Shown here piece after piece: positions 50,871 through 58,391 of a DNA stretch of 58,391 nucleotides. Origin of the DNA: Tychonema sp. LEGE 07203 (GTDB taxonomy: Bacteria > Cyanobacteriota > Cyanobacteriia > Cyanobacteriales > Microcoleaceae); assembly GCF_015207285.1 (NCBI RefSeq), contig NZ_JADEXD010000014.1, forward strand, positions 1 through 58,391, in the 5' to 3' direction. Within the stretch, counting starts at the first letter, position 1; every line of letters begins with the position of its first letter. Made by a program: the position numbers and the translations under genes. A model generated the notes under the pieces. It did not search any database. It saw nothing but the letters and a program-made list of their open reading frames with translations, and was not told where the DNA came from.

Positions 50871-52802
50871 TCAACCTTGCTTACTCCTATTTTTTTTAAG
50901 AGATGCTTTTTTACCTGATGTTTTTTGAGGGCGATTGGGTTCTCTAACAACATATTTTAAAATAAAATCATCAGGCTTTACTAACGCCGAGTCTGCAATG
51001 TTCAGGCGACGGAATTGCGACCAATGTTCATTTAATAGCTTCAAAGCTTGGTGGCGATTTAAGGCGGAGATCGCACCCATAACTTGACGCAAACTCGACT
51101 GCAATAACTCAAGATTAGGGTCTGCCTCAGAAAATTGACTCACCATTGAAATTCCTGTTGCCAAATAAGGTGAATCCGGGGATATCTTTTTCGCTCTTAA
51201 CCCCTGACGAACCACATTTAGCCACACCGGATAAAGTTCTAACCAATTAGCGAGTTGCAATTCGTTTAATGCCATTTCTTCCATTCCCAACGCTCCCCAA
51301 GTGCAAAGCGATGTTTCAGCTAAATTAGCATTCCGATTTTTAACCGCTAACTCCCATAATTTTCGAGCATGATCCTTAAACCGAACTGCTAAAAAATCAT
51401 AAGCTTCCTCCACTTTATCAGTAGCCGTAACCTTATAAACCGTCTCACCGCGTGGTAGCTTATCGCCCCGATAAGATAGCCAATTGTGAGAACCGCACAA
51501 GTGAACTTCCCGATCTACAACAACTTCCTTCGCATGAGAATTTCCCAGCCAAAATACCTGCACTGCTGACAAACCTTCCCGCGTTTTAATTTCTCTTAGC
51601 TTTTGCTCAACCTGTGGCGGTATGGGTCTGGTTTCATTCTCTTGTCTCCGAGAAATACCGTGACCAATTAAAACCCATACTCCCCTATTAGCTAAATTTT
51701 GGAGTAATTGGATAAACTCATTATCTACTACTTCCTGGCTTACCCAAGGAGAATAAATTAAGACTTGATGATTCCCTCCTCTCAAAGTTTCTAAAAAAGA
51801 TTGCCGAATTTGAATGTCTCGCAGTAAAATTACCTGGTCTTTTTCCTGACTTCCCTTCGGCGGAACTTGTTTCCCAGTTTCCCTCAATTCTTTAACAGTT
51901 TCAATTGCCTGCTGTTCAATCTTCTTAATTCTGTCTTCAACTTCTTTATTTCGTTGATTGAGGAGCTGTTCACGCTCCGCAGCAATCGTTTCATCACTCA
52001 AATATAACAAAGTTTGTAAAGAAACTTTTCCTTCACTTTGGAAAATGTCAAGTAAATCAGAGGCATAGTGTAAAATTTGTTTTCCTCGTCTCACTTGCAA
52101 CTTAATGGCATCTTCAAGCGCATCAAAAATAACAAAAATTGAAACAGATTGCCAGATAGTTTGGCTCTCCTTGGTGAAAAAAGCAGCAGTAATGATTTTT
52201 CCATCTTCAGGAACGTGCAAGCCTAAACCAGAACCCTGAATAATTCGTTGGAGTTCCTCAAGTCCTAACTCAGACATTTCTTGACACCGATTTTCCAGGG
52301 TGATAAAATCACCAAATTTGGGTAGGTCAATTTCTACTGCCTCTACAGGGGAAAATACAAAAAATAGATTTCCTTGCAAGGGGTCAGCGAGCGCATAAAT
52401 CTGCTTTGTTTGTGGTGGTTGCGGCACAGAACCTTCCAGATAAAATTGCCGACCTTGAGGGGTTAGAATAATTTTGGCATCCGATGTCCAAGCTAAAGTT
52501 TCTAAACTCCGCAGAGTCTTAGCAGTATTTTGCACAAATACGGGATCAAGACCTAATGCTGCTGCTAATTCATTTTCAGTGGGTATCAATTCACTCTCCA
52601 TACCAGCGCGGAGAATAAATTCTTCCAGAATGTTAAATTTGCGAGGTTCGCTAATAGTAACTTCTACTGATATTTGCTCTAAAGGATAGCGGAATTGACG
52701 ACCAGCCAGCACTGATATGCCAGCCGGACTTTGCTTTTCTATTTGTTGAACAAAATCCTGTAATTGGGGGTCAATTGGTTTAGGAGAGGATACTAGAAAC
52801 AT
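50871..52802 (-). CDS. PLD-family nuclease, partner of the SF1 helicase (Mokosh-like)
   Basis: A 643-aa protein from ATG 52802 (GGAGG site; a TTG lies 3 nt earlier). The N-terminal 150 residues include a winged-helix-like part (LAAALGLDPVFVQNTAKTLR). The phospholipase D nuclease site is HAKEVVVDREVHLCGSHNW (near 422-440), the HxK...D...GS.N pattern. Only one such motif is visible, so it probably acts as a dimer. The gene overlaps the 3' end of the helicase gene by 23 nt, so they form one unit. Helicase-PLD pairs are the core of the Mokosh anti-phage system. Confidence 0.8.
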   Translation of the reverse strand: MFLVSSPKPIDPQLQDFVQQIEKQSPAGISVLAGRQFRYPLEQISVEVTISEPRKFNILEEFILRAGMESELIPTENELAAALGLDPVFVQNTAKTLRSLETLAWTSDAKIILTPQGRQFYLEGSVPQPPQTKQIYALADPLQGNLFFVFSPVEAVEIDLPKFGDFITLENRCQEMSELGLEELQRIIQGSGLGLHVPEDGKIITAAFFTKESQTIWQSVSIFVIFDALEDAIKLQVRRGKQILHYASDLLDIFQSEGKVSLQTLLYLSDETIAAEREQLLNQRNKEVEDRIKKIEQQAIETVKELRETGKQVPPKGSQEKDQVILLRDIQIRQSFLETLRGGNHQVLIYSPWVSQEVVDNEFIQLLQNLANRGVWVLIGHGISRRQENETRPIPPQVEQKLREIKTREGLSAVQVFWLGNSHAKEVVVDREVHLCGSHNWLSYRGDKLPRGETVYKVTATDKVEEAYDFLAVRFKDHARKLWELAVKNRNANLAETSLCTWGALGMEEMALNELQLANWLELYPVWLNVVRQGLRAKKISPDSPYLATGISMVSQFSEADPNLELLQSSLRQVMGAISALNRHQALKLLNEHWSQFRRLNIADSALVKPDDFILKYVVREPNRPQKTSGKKASLKKNRSKQG

Positions 52803-55800
52803 CAATCAGTCCTCCATTTCGGCGTACAATATTTGCTACTTCTGAATACATACTTCCAACTTTACCTTTGTGCTGTGTAAAAAGTGAATGGCATCCCACA
52901 ACTACCAGCAATTCTTGAGCGCGGGAAAAGGCGACGTTTACCCGTTCTGGCTTTTTAGCAAAACCAATATCTCCATTAGGGTTGTTCCTCACCATGCTGA
53001 CAATAACAATCTGCCGTTCCATACCCTGAAATCTGTCAACAGTCCCCGTTCTAATTGAAAGTGAAGGAAATTGGCGGTCACTAAGCATTTCTTCAATTCG
53101 CCTCAATTGAGCACCATAAAAAGTAATGATACCAATTTCTTTTTTGGGTTGTCCTTCGGCAACTTTTAGGCTCCAAACATCCTCCATTTGCTCGCAGAGA
53201 ATGTCAATCGCATCGATTTCCTTAAGATTATACCTTGACGTTCCATCGACCTGCTCTTCAAAACTATGTTCTTGCGGCATTTTTACCCAGAGCAGGTGAT
53301 GTTGTTCTCGGATGATGTCGCCAGCTAAATTGTGCGCCCGTTCCTTCTCAGGCTGAATAATGCCACAACGCAGACTATGGTCGTAAAATTGATTAATCGC
53401 TCCCATAATGTAGGGGTGCATCCGATACTGAATAGTCAGCCGTCGCTTGATGCTTTCTGGTGCAGCTTCAAATTGTTTCTTAAAGAGAGATTCTTCCAGA
53501 AAGCTAATATCATCCGGTTCGCTTCCCATTTCTGTTGCGATTTCCTCTAAACTCTTTTCATGTAGCATAGGAGGTAATTGGCGGTAATCGCCAATCAATA
53601 CTAATTTTTTACCTTTGAGTGCAGGTATCAGAATTTCTGGAGGCGTGCATTTACTCACTTCGTCAATGATGACTACATCGAAATTAGTAAATTCTTTGAA
53701 ACCGTAACCAGCTACTTGGCTGCAAGTAATACCGATGACGTTGGCATTGTCGATGTAAACTTGCCTCAATTCACTCTGATCTTGTTCGGAGGGGTTACGG
53801 AGTTTGGCTATCCAATCATGAGTTAGGTTCTCATAGCCTTTGAGCTGCGATTCTTCTTGAGTTAGTTCTTGATGCCAAGCATCGAATTGCGTTTTTACTA
53901 TGCGTAAGAAGTTCAAATCAAATAATCCGTTGACAGAAATTGGCGGTTTAAGGCGATCGGGGATACTTTGCCATGCTGACTCCCACCATTTTCGTTCAGA
54001 ATTTAAAGTTGGTGGTAGTTGTTGGGATTGTTGCAGTTGAACTTCCATTTGCTCAAGTTGGTTTTGACATTCTCGAAGCTGATTTAAGGCTTTACTAACC
54101 GCCTGTTGTAAGCTTGCTTGAATGCTTGTGAGAGTCTCTTTTGTTTCTTGTACTCCTAATAATGGATCGAGTGAAGAAATTAATTGTTCAAGCTGACTGA
54201 TCTGATTTTCCCACAACAGGGCTATATTCGAGTTAGACCACTGAGTTACATTGCGTAAGCTATTATGGGGAATTGCTGGCAATTTGAGGAACTCATTCAA
54301 TAACTGTTTATATCTTTCTAATTTAGCTTCTGATTCACGCTCAAGAGCCTCTAATCCCTTTTTAGCAGTTCTTATTGCCTGTTGTTGTTGGGCTGCCTCT
54401 TGCTGAGGTTTTTTAAGCTGTTGTTTAAAATTTTGAAGTTGTTTTTCAGTTTCCGGTTGCTGCTGCTCCAGCCATTGAGATACACTGACAGTAATGCCAT
54501 CAATCAGCTCGGCTGCAATAGTATTTAATTCCACATCAAAGTTAGAAACTTGGACTTCACTTGGTTTGGCAATTAAATTAGCAATTTTCGAGCGACACCT
54601 ATCCAGGTTAGAACGCCAAGGCTGAGGTTTTGCAGGGACACTAGCCAGCAACTCAGGGGGTAATTTAATCAGGTTATCTGTAAATTTTCGGTTCTCTTTG
54701 ACACATTTTTTTAATTCCTCATACACGCTCTCATAAGCTGTAGATTCCCAGTTTTTTAAGGCTTTTAAAACAGAGTTTTTTCGGTTGTGTTCTAATTCCT
54801 GTTGTTGGTTCAGCCAGTTTCGCGCACTAACAGCAATACCGCTGATAACTTCTTTGGCTACAACGTCCAGTGGAGGCTCAACAAGAGAATTTTGCTTGGC
54901 TTCACTTTTGCTTAAATTAGCAAGTTTTGACTTGCACCTATCAAGATGCGATCGCCAAGGCGCAGGATTAGCGTTTACAAATGACACCACATCGAGCGGT
55001 AGTTGAATCAGATTATCTGTAAAGGCTCGATTAGTTTCTACACATTGCTTCATCGCTACATAAATGCTATCATAAGCGGTGGATTTCCACTGGTCTATTT
55101 TAGTTCTGAGTGCAACAATTCTTGATTGTCGGTTTTCCCAACTATTGAGGCTTTGTTGTAGGTTTTTCTGGTTGGTAAGACTTTGCTGATAGTTTGTTTC
55201 CAAAAGTTGAACGGCGGCTGACTTCTCACGGAACACTTGTGCAGCTTGATCGGCTTCTCTAAGGGATGACATCGCATCTCGGAAATGAGACAATGACATT
55301 TGAATTTGTGGAAGACCTTGATTCTTTAACCAAGCCGCTAAACGAAAATGATTAAGCCGTAAATCGTGAGGAATTTGAAGATTCATTTTTGCAGCGAGAG
55401 TAACCGCTCTTTCAACTTTTACCTTGAAGCTTTCTTCAGAAAGATACCCCAATGTAAGGTCTTTGGTACTGTCGCAGAGTTTTAGAGCTGCTGTCAATAA
55501 ATTACTGACTGCTACATCTTCCCACTTAATTGAAGAGTGAGATATTAGCAATTCCAAACCAGGAAGGAGATATTCAACAATTTCGCGCTGTTTAGCTTCC
55601 GCTTTTTGATAGACACCTTCCTGCGTTCTACAGGTTTCCTCTAGCTCTACCTTATACCATCGCAACTCCTCTTGAATTTCTTGTAAGTTTTCCTCTTCTC
55701 GCAAATAACCATAAAATTGCTCCGAGCTTACTAATAATTCCCTGAAAAATTTTATATTTTCTCGCTGTTTTACTAAGCGCTGCTCGCAATCATCAGCCGT

Positions 55801-57912
55801 GTTTCTCAACCAATTACCAATCACTTTATCTTCCAGGAATGGCAACCCTTCCTCTTCAACTCGCTCGGCACGACCTTTTCGCAAAGCGCGGATAACAGGA
55901 CTATGAATTAAGCGACTCAACGCATTATCAACAGCTAAATTCGCTTGAGAAGCAATTAAAGTCCTCCCACCCCGCAGCGCAACTTGATAGGAAATTTCAG
56001 CGATGACTGTTGTTTTTCCTGTTCCTGGTGGCCCTTGGATTAGCACTAAATCGGGTGCAGATAACACAGCTTCTACTGCTGCAACTTGGTCATCATTTGC
56101 CCCAGATAGTAATAAATCCTCTGGCTTCAGTTTAACAGTTGTTTGCAAGGGCCTTGCCTTAGAAGCATCAAAGAAAAATTCTCCTACATAGGGATTTTGA
56201 GCTATTCCCATTTGCAAATCATCTAAAGCTTTTTTCTGTCGCTTAATTTGAGTTAAATCTCCGGCCGCCTCGAAAGATAAAAAGCCTTTTTGTGGCAATA
56301 GATAGCGCCCTTCTCCTATTTTTTCTACTAACTGAGAATCAAGCCTAACTCGGATAAATCCTTTTTTTCTATCAATTTCTTCAATAGCTCCTAATAGAAT
56401 TGCATTCCACCTTGCAGGCTGAATGGCAGATTCCTGCTTTGACGTGTTATCATCTTTTGTGTTATCATCTTTCTCACGGTTCTCTTCAACTCGAACTACA
56501 AGTTTTACATCCTCATTTCTAGCCTTAGCTGCTCTTGCCCAAAAGTCATCTTGTTTGAGATCGATGCCTGATGATTTGTCAAGTTGCGCTAAAGAGGCAG
56601 TTATCTCAAAAGTGATTTTGCGGGTAGCAGAGCCGTAGTTATGACCCGAAAAAGGTACGAAAAATTCTCGCGTCTTAGCTATCCGCTCTTCAATCTTTAA
56701 AAACGCTTTCCAAGTTTTTAACTGTTCTTCTGTTGGCACGCAATCCCCGCAAAAAGGAACTGCTTTCATACGATCGAAAGCTGAAATTGGCACTCCTATT
56801 CGAGACTGGTGATTGAGGTGCAAACGCAGGGAGAAAAGAACGGAAAAACCGTCAGTACGTCCCCGTTCTGGGGAAACTAAACGAGCGGAAAGTAAGCGCA
56901 AGCCATCGGATCTCCCTTCTGTGACAAGAGCTAATAAACTTAAAGTTTTTTGCCGTTTTTCAAGGATTGCTGGTAATTTTGCTGCTTCGATATCTGTGGC
57001 GATCGCCAGTTCCCATTTTTCTTCTCCCGGTTCTTCTCCCGGCCCTTTGCGGCGGACATAGAACCCCCTGGGTTCGTCTCCTAAAATGTCAGATAGCAAG
57101 TCTGCGGCGCGATCGCGACGATTGCTAAATTCAGGATATTTTAAGAGAGCATCTTTACCTTCTATCTCACGGATTAGGTAATCGATCGCCTGATTCCCTA
57201 AAAACCGATATCCCCAATTTTCCTCATTATTTTGATTGAGAGCTGTTGTGGCAATCTGTGGTGAGAAAGGGGAGTGATTATTACTTATTTGAGGTGCTGT
57301 AACAATTGCAGAAATTTCTATCGAGACGTTGTGGCTAGATGCTTGCAAAACAATAGAGCCACATAGGTTAGTTCCGGCTGGAATATCTTTGGAATTGACG
57401 ATAATATTTAGTTTCTGCAAGCCGCAACAAAGGTAAGGCTGCTGTACTTGTAACCAAGGCTGGGAGCAGGAAATTGTGCAGTCGCTGCCAAGTTGGAGTT
57501 GTTCGGTTCGTTCCAAGTGTCGGTCGGTTTGGATTTCCCCAAAGTAGACGGCGGCGGGAATGTCCCAGCTTACTCCTAGCCACTGGACGTGGGGAGCGGT
57601 TCCTAGACATCTTACTCTATCTAAAACTGGCGCGGTATTTACTGCGGCGGCGATCGCAACTTCTCCCGTATTGCCACCGACAGTCCGCTGAACGGTCAAG
57701 TTTTCCAGTTTCACTCCGGGAACTGTGATTTTTAAGGCAGGTTCGTCAGTGGCAAAAATGACGCTGTTTTCTCCCTCCCCCCGAAGCAAAATCGCTCGTT
57801 CAATGGTAAATGGCCCCTTATATTCCCCTCCTGTCAAAGCGATCTCGTGTCCATCTTTAACCATTTGCAGCAATTCGCCAAAGTTGTCGGGGTTAGCGGA
57901 GAAAGTAGGCAT
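52780..57912 (-). CDS. giant SF1 (Upf1/Dna2-like) helicase with beta-helix N-terminus
   Basis: A 1710-aa protein. Residues 1-140 resemble a right-handed beta-helix of the pectin-lyase type (GEYKGPFTIERAILLRGEGE). A beta-sandwich-like segment follows (about 140-205, SCSQPWLQVQQPYL). Walker A QGPPGTGKTTVIAEI is near 620. A coiled-coil insertion of nearly 800 residues separates it from Walker B VVIIDEVSKCTPPE (near 1415), then GDYRQLPPML, QYRMHP and VDRFQGMERQ. VNVAFSRAQELLVVVG completes a typical Upf1-like core. Mokosh helicases of type I carry a kinase domain; here a beta-helix takes that place, so this looks like a variant. It is the first gene of the pair. Confidence 0.85.
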   Translation of the reverse strand: MPTFSANPDNFGELLQMVKDGHEIALTGGEYKGPFTIERAILLRGEGENSVIFATDEPALKITVPGVKLENLTVQRTVGGNTGEVAIAAAVNTAPVLDRVRCLGTAPHVQWLGVSWDIPAAVYFGEIQTDRHLERTEQLQLGSDCTISCSQPWLQVQQPYLCCGLQKLNIIVNSKDIPAGTNLCGSIVLQASSHNVSIEISAIVTAPQISNNHSPFSPQIATTALNQNNEENWGYRFLGNQAIDYLIREIEGKDALLKYPEFSNRRDRAADLLSDILGDEPRGFYVRRKGPGEEPGEEKWELAIATDIEAAKLPAILEKRQKTLSLLALVTEGRSDGLRLLSARLVSPERGRTDGFSVLFSLRLHLNHQSRIGVPISAFDRMKAVPFCGDCVPTEEQLKTWKAFLKIEERIAKTREFFVPFSGHNYGSATRKITFEITASLAQLDKSSGIDLKQDDFWARAAKARNEDVKLVVRVEENREKDDNTKDDNTSKQESAIQPARWNAILLGAIEEIDRKKGFIRVRLDSQLVEKIGEGRYLLPQKGFLSFEAAGDLTQIKRQKKALDDLQMGIAQNPYVGEFFFDASKARPLQTTVKLKPEDLLLSGANDDQVAAVEAVLSAPDLVLIQGPPGTGKTTVIAEISYQVALRGGRTLIASQANLAVDNALSRLIHSPVIRALRKGRAERVEEEGLPFLEDKVIGNWLRNTADDCEQRLVKQRENIKFFRELLVSSEQFYGYLREEENLQEIQEELRWYKVELEETCRTQEGVYQKAEAKQREIVEYLLPGLELLISHSSIKWEDVAVSNLLTAALKLCDSTKDLTLGYLSEESFKVKVERAVTLAAKMNLQIPHDLRLNHFRLAAWLKNQGLPQIQMSLSHFRDAMSSLREADQAAQVFREKSAAVQLLETNYQQSLTNQKNLQQSLNSWENRQSRIVALRTKIDQWKSTAYDSIYVAMKQCVETNRAFTDNLIQLPLDVVSFVNANPAPWRSHLDRCKSKLANLSKSEAKQNSLVEPPLDVVAKEVISGIAVSARNWLNQQQELEHNRKNSVLKALKNWESTAYESVYEELKKCVKENRKFTDNLIKLPPELLASVPAKPQPWRSNLDRCRSKIANLIAKPSEVQVSNFDVELNTIAAELIDGITVSVSQWLEQQQPETEKQLQNFKQQLKKPQQEAAQQQQAIRTAKKGLEALERESEAKLERYKQLLNEFLKLPAIPHNSLRNVTQWSNSNIALLWENQISQLEQLISSLDPLLGVQETKETLTSIQASLQQAVSKALNQLRECQNQLEQMEVQLQQSQQLPPTLNSERKWWESAWQSIPDRLKPPISVNGLFDLNFLRIVKTQFDAWHQELTQEESQLKGYENLTHDWIAKLRNPSEQDQSELRQVYIDNANVIGITCSQVAGYGFKEFTNFDVVIIDEVSKCTPPEILIPALKGKKLVLIGDYRQLPPMLHEKSLEEIATEMGSEPDDISFLEESLFKKQFEAAPESIKRRLTIQYRMHPYIMGAINQFYDHSLRCGIIQPEKERAHNLAGDIIREQHHLLWVKMPQEHSFEEQVDGTSRYNLKEIDAIDILCEQMEDVWSLKVAEGQPKKEIGIITFYGAQLRRIEEMLSDRQFPSLSIRTGTVDRFQGMERQIVIVSMVRNNPNGDIGFAKKPERVNVAFSRAQELLVVVGCHSLFTQHKGKVGSMYSEVANIVRRNGGLIDVSSILS

Positions 57913-58093
57913 AGATGCTTATTTATGGGGGGTGATCGGAGAAAGTGTTGATTTTTGGGCTTCTGAGGTAAACTACAGTTTAACGCTGTTTAGTTACGGA
58001 TAAGCTGTTCCATACTTCAATATGCTTCACTTAAGGGTGACAGTCTGACTGATGATGCGAAATTTTGAGCCTTAACTCAATAGTATTGAGGCA

Positions 58094-58391
58094 GTGCGAT
58101 TCGTTGAAACGTGAATCACGGTGAAAGCCCGTACATAACGTTTCCAGCCACAAGGCTGAACTCTCGGTCTGATAAGGGTGCAAGCCCCTTCTGCCAGACT
58201 CAGGTATGACTCCCTATCTGCCCACACCGACCGAGCTCGATTCTTGGAGAGTGAAGCTGGGAACAGGGGTGCGACCCGAAAAGATTGTTTAGAAAGGGAA
58301 GCCGACTTCCCTAGCGGATTCATACCCGCTACTCTCACGGAAAAGACTCAGTGATGAGTCCAGTCACGTCCAAGTAGGTAACGAAAAAGAC
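58094..58391 (+). mobile_element. group II intron, 5' part, running off the window
   Basis: GTGCG at 58094-58098 fits the conserved GUGYG 5' end of group II introns. What follows (GAAAGCCCGTACATAACG, AAGGGTGCAAGCCCCTT, AACAGGGGTGCGACCCG) matches the structured, non-coding domain I of cyanobacterial group II introns. The insertion lies just after a hairpin (GCC...GGC around 58074-58092), a typical site for some classes. The reverse transcriptase ORF and 3' end are outside the window. No protein in this stretch should be annotated. Confidence 0.75.

Noticed and set aside
50744-50953. Minus-strand 69-aa frame after the PLD gene
   Set aside because: It overlaps the PLD gene end in another frame and has no ribosome-binding site or motif.
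58072-58338. Minus-strand 88-aa frame at the right end
   Set aside because: The stretch is the structured RNA part of a group II intron, so an open frame is accidental.
1-58391. CRISPR arrays, tRNA or rRNA genes
   Set aside because: I saw no regularly spaced repeats and no tRNA- or rRNA-like sequence on either strand.

Overview
The window looks like part of a large conjugative-type plasmid, or a plasmid-derived island, of a filamentous cyanobacterium, probably of the Oscillatoria/Microcoleus kind. The cyanobacterial assignment rests on frequent GCGATCGC (HIP1-type) octamers, a Ycf46-type AAA ATPase, a TPR-CHAT protein, a PEP-CTERM exported protein, a DUF4058-type pseudogene and short palindromic repeats typical of that group. 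I see no rRNA, tRNA or ordinary chromosomal housekeeping operons. Plasmid status is inferred from gene content; nothing in the window proves it.

Layout. 1-3.3 kb: two minus-strand acidic proteins of unknown function and a Ycf46-like ATPase. 3.4-11 kb: a translationally coupled three-gene operon (TPR-CHAT protease, small helical protein, coiled-coil protein with two membrane segments). 11-15.6 kb: a Klenow-type DNA polymerase, a 51-aa secreted peptide, a GNAT-like protein with an overlapping partner. 15.9-25 kb: transfer region (secreted protein with a lysozyme-like domain, lipoprotein, acidic-tailed DUF5895-like protein, VirD4/TraG coupling ATPase overlapping a receiver/histidine-kinase hybrid, and a NarL-type regulator). 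25-30 kb: HTH regulator, remnant of a tnpB 3' end, a zinc-finger partition-like protein, a methylase-like protein without a recognisable NPPF/Y motif, and an intact IscB with its upstream omega-RNA region. 30-43 kb: mainly minus-strand replication and repair block (MrfA/Hrq1-type helicase, dnaX-holA, a beta clamp with a long N-terminal tail, a Dda/RecD-type helicase), with a decayed MNT/HEPN pair, a broken DUF4058 gene and a SLOG-NADAR-like pair. 43-50.7 kb: small cyanobacterial genes, an SNase, a DEDDh exonuclease and an HNH nuclease. 50.9-57.9 kb: a PLD-nuclease and 1710-aa SF1-helicase pair resembling Mokosh defence, but with a beta-helix N-terminus. From about 58.09 kb: the 5' part of a group II intron leaving the window.

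How the parts fit. The replicon carries clamp (dnaN), clamp-loader subunits (dnaX, holA), a family A polymerase, a 5'-3'-type helicase, a repair helicase and a candidate ssDNA-binding protein, so it may supply a partial replisome of its own. Many of these genes share a short hairpin in the leader, about 32-37 nt before the start codon. The stems differ but remain complementary, and the loop is conserved (gene-sense C-TANC-G). I consider this shared leader hairpin, the CHAT operon and the Mokosh-like pair the best candidates for undescribed biology. All alignments were made by eye; no database search was run.
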